The position numbers and the translations under genes were made by a program. Source: Pseudidiomarina atlantica (GTDB lineage: Bacteria; Pseudomonadota; Gammaproteobacteria; Enterobacterales; Alteromonadaceae). Taken from it: a stretch of 64,000 bases of DNA. The notes under the pieces are model-generated. The model was given only the letters and a program-made list of their open reading frames with translations, was not told the DNA's origin and did not search any database. The DNA lies in NCBI RefSeq assembly GCF_000753735.1, contig NZ_JPIN01000005.1, forward strand, positions 186,001 through 250,000. The letters are read 5' to 3'. This document shows positions 62,963 to 64,000 of this stretch, piece after piece (within the stretch, counting starts at the first letter, position 1; every line of letters starts with the position of its first letter).

Positions 62963-63567
62963 TGGATAACCCAACTACGCATATTTTGTGTCAGGACCCG
63001 ACGGTTTACATCATGGACGACTTTTTTACCGCGTCTGAAGGCGCGCATTTGAAAAAATGTGCCGCCGCGCAAATGGCGCGTGCCAAAGTGAGCTCCGACA
63101 AAGAGGGGGTGCTGAGTAACGCGCGCACCAACAGCCTCTGTTGGATCCAGCACACCCACGATATGGTGGTGACCTATTTGGGCATGCGCATTGCCAAAGA
63201 AGTCGGCTTGCCGCTGGAGAACGCCGAGAGTTTTCAGGTGATTCATTATGGCGAGCAACAAGAATATCGCGCACACTTCGACGCCTATGACATGAGCACC
63301 GAACGCGGCAAGCGCTGCACCGCTCGTGGCGGGCAACGCTTGATTACCGTGCTGGGCTATATTGATGCGCCCGAGAAGGGCGGTTCGACTTACTTTCCGA
63401 AACTCGACTTGAACGTCGCGGCAAAACCCGGCCGCCTGCTGTTTTTCGAAAATGTCGTGCGCGGCACTACCGATGTGCACAAGAAGAGCCTGCATGCTGG
63501 CATGCCAGTGATCAAAGGCGAGAAATGGGCATTCAACCTGTGGTTCCACGAGCGCGAGTTCAAATAA
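62962..63567 (+). CDS. 2OG-Fe(II) oxygenase, prolyl 4-hydroxylase-like
   Basis: 201 residues. Double-stranded beta-helix dioxygenase. Iron ligands H105 and D107 (AHFDAYD) and H178 (SLHAGMPV), with K187 in GEKWAFNLWFH as the 2-oxoglutarate ligand. The N-terminal YIMDDFFTASEGAHLK segment fits the P4Hc family. No signal peptide. Substrate unknown. The start shares one base with the pgi stop and the next gene overlaps its stop, so all three are one transcript. Confidence 0.9.
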   Translation: MDNPTTHILCQDPTVYIMDDFFTASEGAHLKKCAAAQMARAKVSSDKEGVLSNARTNSLCWIQHTHDMVVTYLGMRIAKEVGLPLENAESFQVIHYGEQQEYRAHFDAYDMSTERGKRCTARGGQRLITVLGYIDAPEKGGSTYFPKLDLNVAAKPGRLLFFENVVRGTTDVHKKSLHAGMPVIKGEKWAFNLWFHEREFK

Positions 63568-64000
63568 TGCGGGTGCTATGGGCAGCCGCCTGCGTGTTTT
63601 TTGCGCAACTTGCGACACCAGCTGTCGCAACGCCTTGGCTCGATGCCGAAGAATTGCATGTTCGCCATTCATTGCAAGTGCTGGCGGACGCGGGTCTACT
63701 CAGTGCCCCGGTAACCACCTTGCCGGTGATGTGGCGACCGCTGCTGACCGACCTTGAAGCCATTAACCCTGAGCAACTCACCGAACTCCAGCAAGTTGCC
63801 TACTACAAATTGGTGGCGCTGCTCGAGTACCACAAGCGCGGTTCCTACACCGGGGTGCGCGTGGCCGGCGTGACCGATACCGGTGCGCAACCGAGTTTGC
63901 AACGGCCGATGGAAGGCAAAGCCTCAGCGGCCTTGACCCATGAGCGGGTCGGTGAAGTGGCGGCGGCGCGGGTGCGGGTGACCTATCGTGACAGTTCGCT
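63567..64000 (+). CDS. wzi: Wzi-family capsule assembly protein, N-terminal part (3' end outside window)
   Basis: 144 codons to the window edge. Signal peptide (about 1-21, ending AVA) followed by TPWLDAEELHVRHSLQVLAD and TLPVMWRP, the start typical of Wzi/capsule assembly proteins, outer-membrane 18-strand barrels that bind capsule polysaccharide to the surface. The ATG overlaps the preceding TAA (TAATG). Position after the exporter fits. Confidence 0.88.
   Translation, partial: MRVLWAAACVFFAQLATPAVATPWLDAEELHVRHSLQVLADAGLLSAPVTTLPVMWRPLLTDLEAINPEQLTELQQVAYYKLVALLEYHKRGSYTGVRVAGVTDTGAQPSLQRPMEGKASAALTHERVGEVAAARVRVTYRDSS

Noticed and set aside
62791-63672. 293-codon leftward frame opposite pgi and the oxygenase
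   Set aside because: Antisense to two genes with intact motifs; its composition is that of a codon-shadow frame.

Overview
The window looks like a chromosomal segment of a marine gammaproteobacterium in the Alteromonadales, most probably Idiomarinaceae. That placement is an inference: the suhB-trmJ-isc and ndk-rlmN-pilW-rodZ-ispG-hisS-yfgM-bamB-der order is the gammaproteobacterial backbone, a DUF3545 protein is present, and the proteins resemble their E. coli counterparts closely. No tRNA, rRNA, CRISPR array, phage or intact insertion sequence was seen.

Region 1 (1-20070) is housekeeping: the 3' end of ung, a DUF3545 protein, suhB, trmJ, the full iscRSUA-hscBA-fdx operon behind a near-perfect type-1 IscR site, a PagL-like lipid A deacylase, msrA with tandem MetJ-like boxes, ndk, rlmN, pilW, rodZ, ispG, hisS, yfgM, bamB, der, and the leftward hslO-hslR pair. 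Its intergenic gaps carry two unusual repeat families: 7-bp tandem arrays (units like AATAACG or ACTAACG), some folded back as inverted pairs around a shared core, and palindromes with a GGGCAGCCC core.

Region 2 (20200-32272) is a canonical type II secretion operon gspCDEFGHIJKLMN followed by a small MscS-type channel. Region 3 (32317-36527) is a yjbEFGH-type exopolysaccharide operon, with a perfect 16-bp palindrome before yjbE, a (Glu-Pro)15 tract in YjbE and an intrinsic terminator between yjbE and yjbF.

Region 4 (36540-48590) is the most interesting part: a second, divergent type II secretion cluster (order G-E-F-H-I-J-K-L-M-C-D) whose secretin has a lipobox. It is followed, after a 309-nt leader, by a very acidic secreted protein with codon usage typical of highly expressed genes and its own strong terminator. 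I propose this is an S-layer or matrix protein and the substrate of the second system. One pseudopilin gene of the cluster contains an in-frame copy of the GGGCAGCCC palindrome.

Region 5 (48631-64000) makes and exports a surface polysaccharide: a Wzz-like chain-length protein and a Wzy-like polymerase face a leftward wecG-wecB-wecC-glycosyltransferase-wzx operon. A rightward set follows: ugd, wecA, a 918-residue multi-SLBB export protein, a short pgi, a prolyl-4-hydroxylase-like oxygenase and a partial wzi. WecA, WecB, WecC and WecG together should give undecaprenyl-PP-GlcNAc-ManNAcA. Regions 2 to 5 read as one cell-envelope locus: two secretion systems, two polysaccharide export routes and a candidate surface-layer protein.
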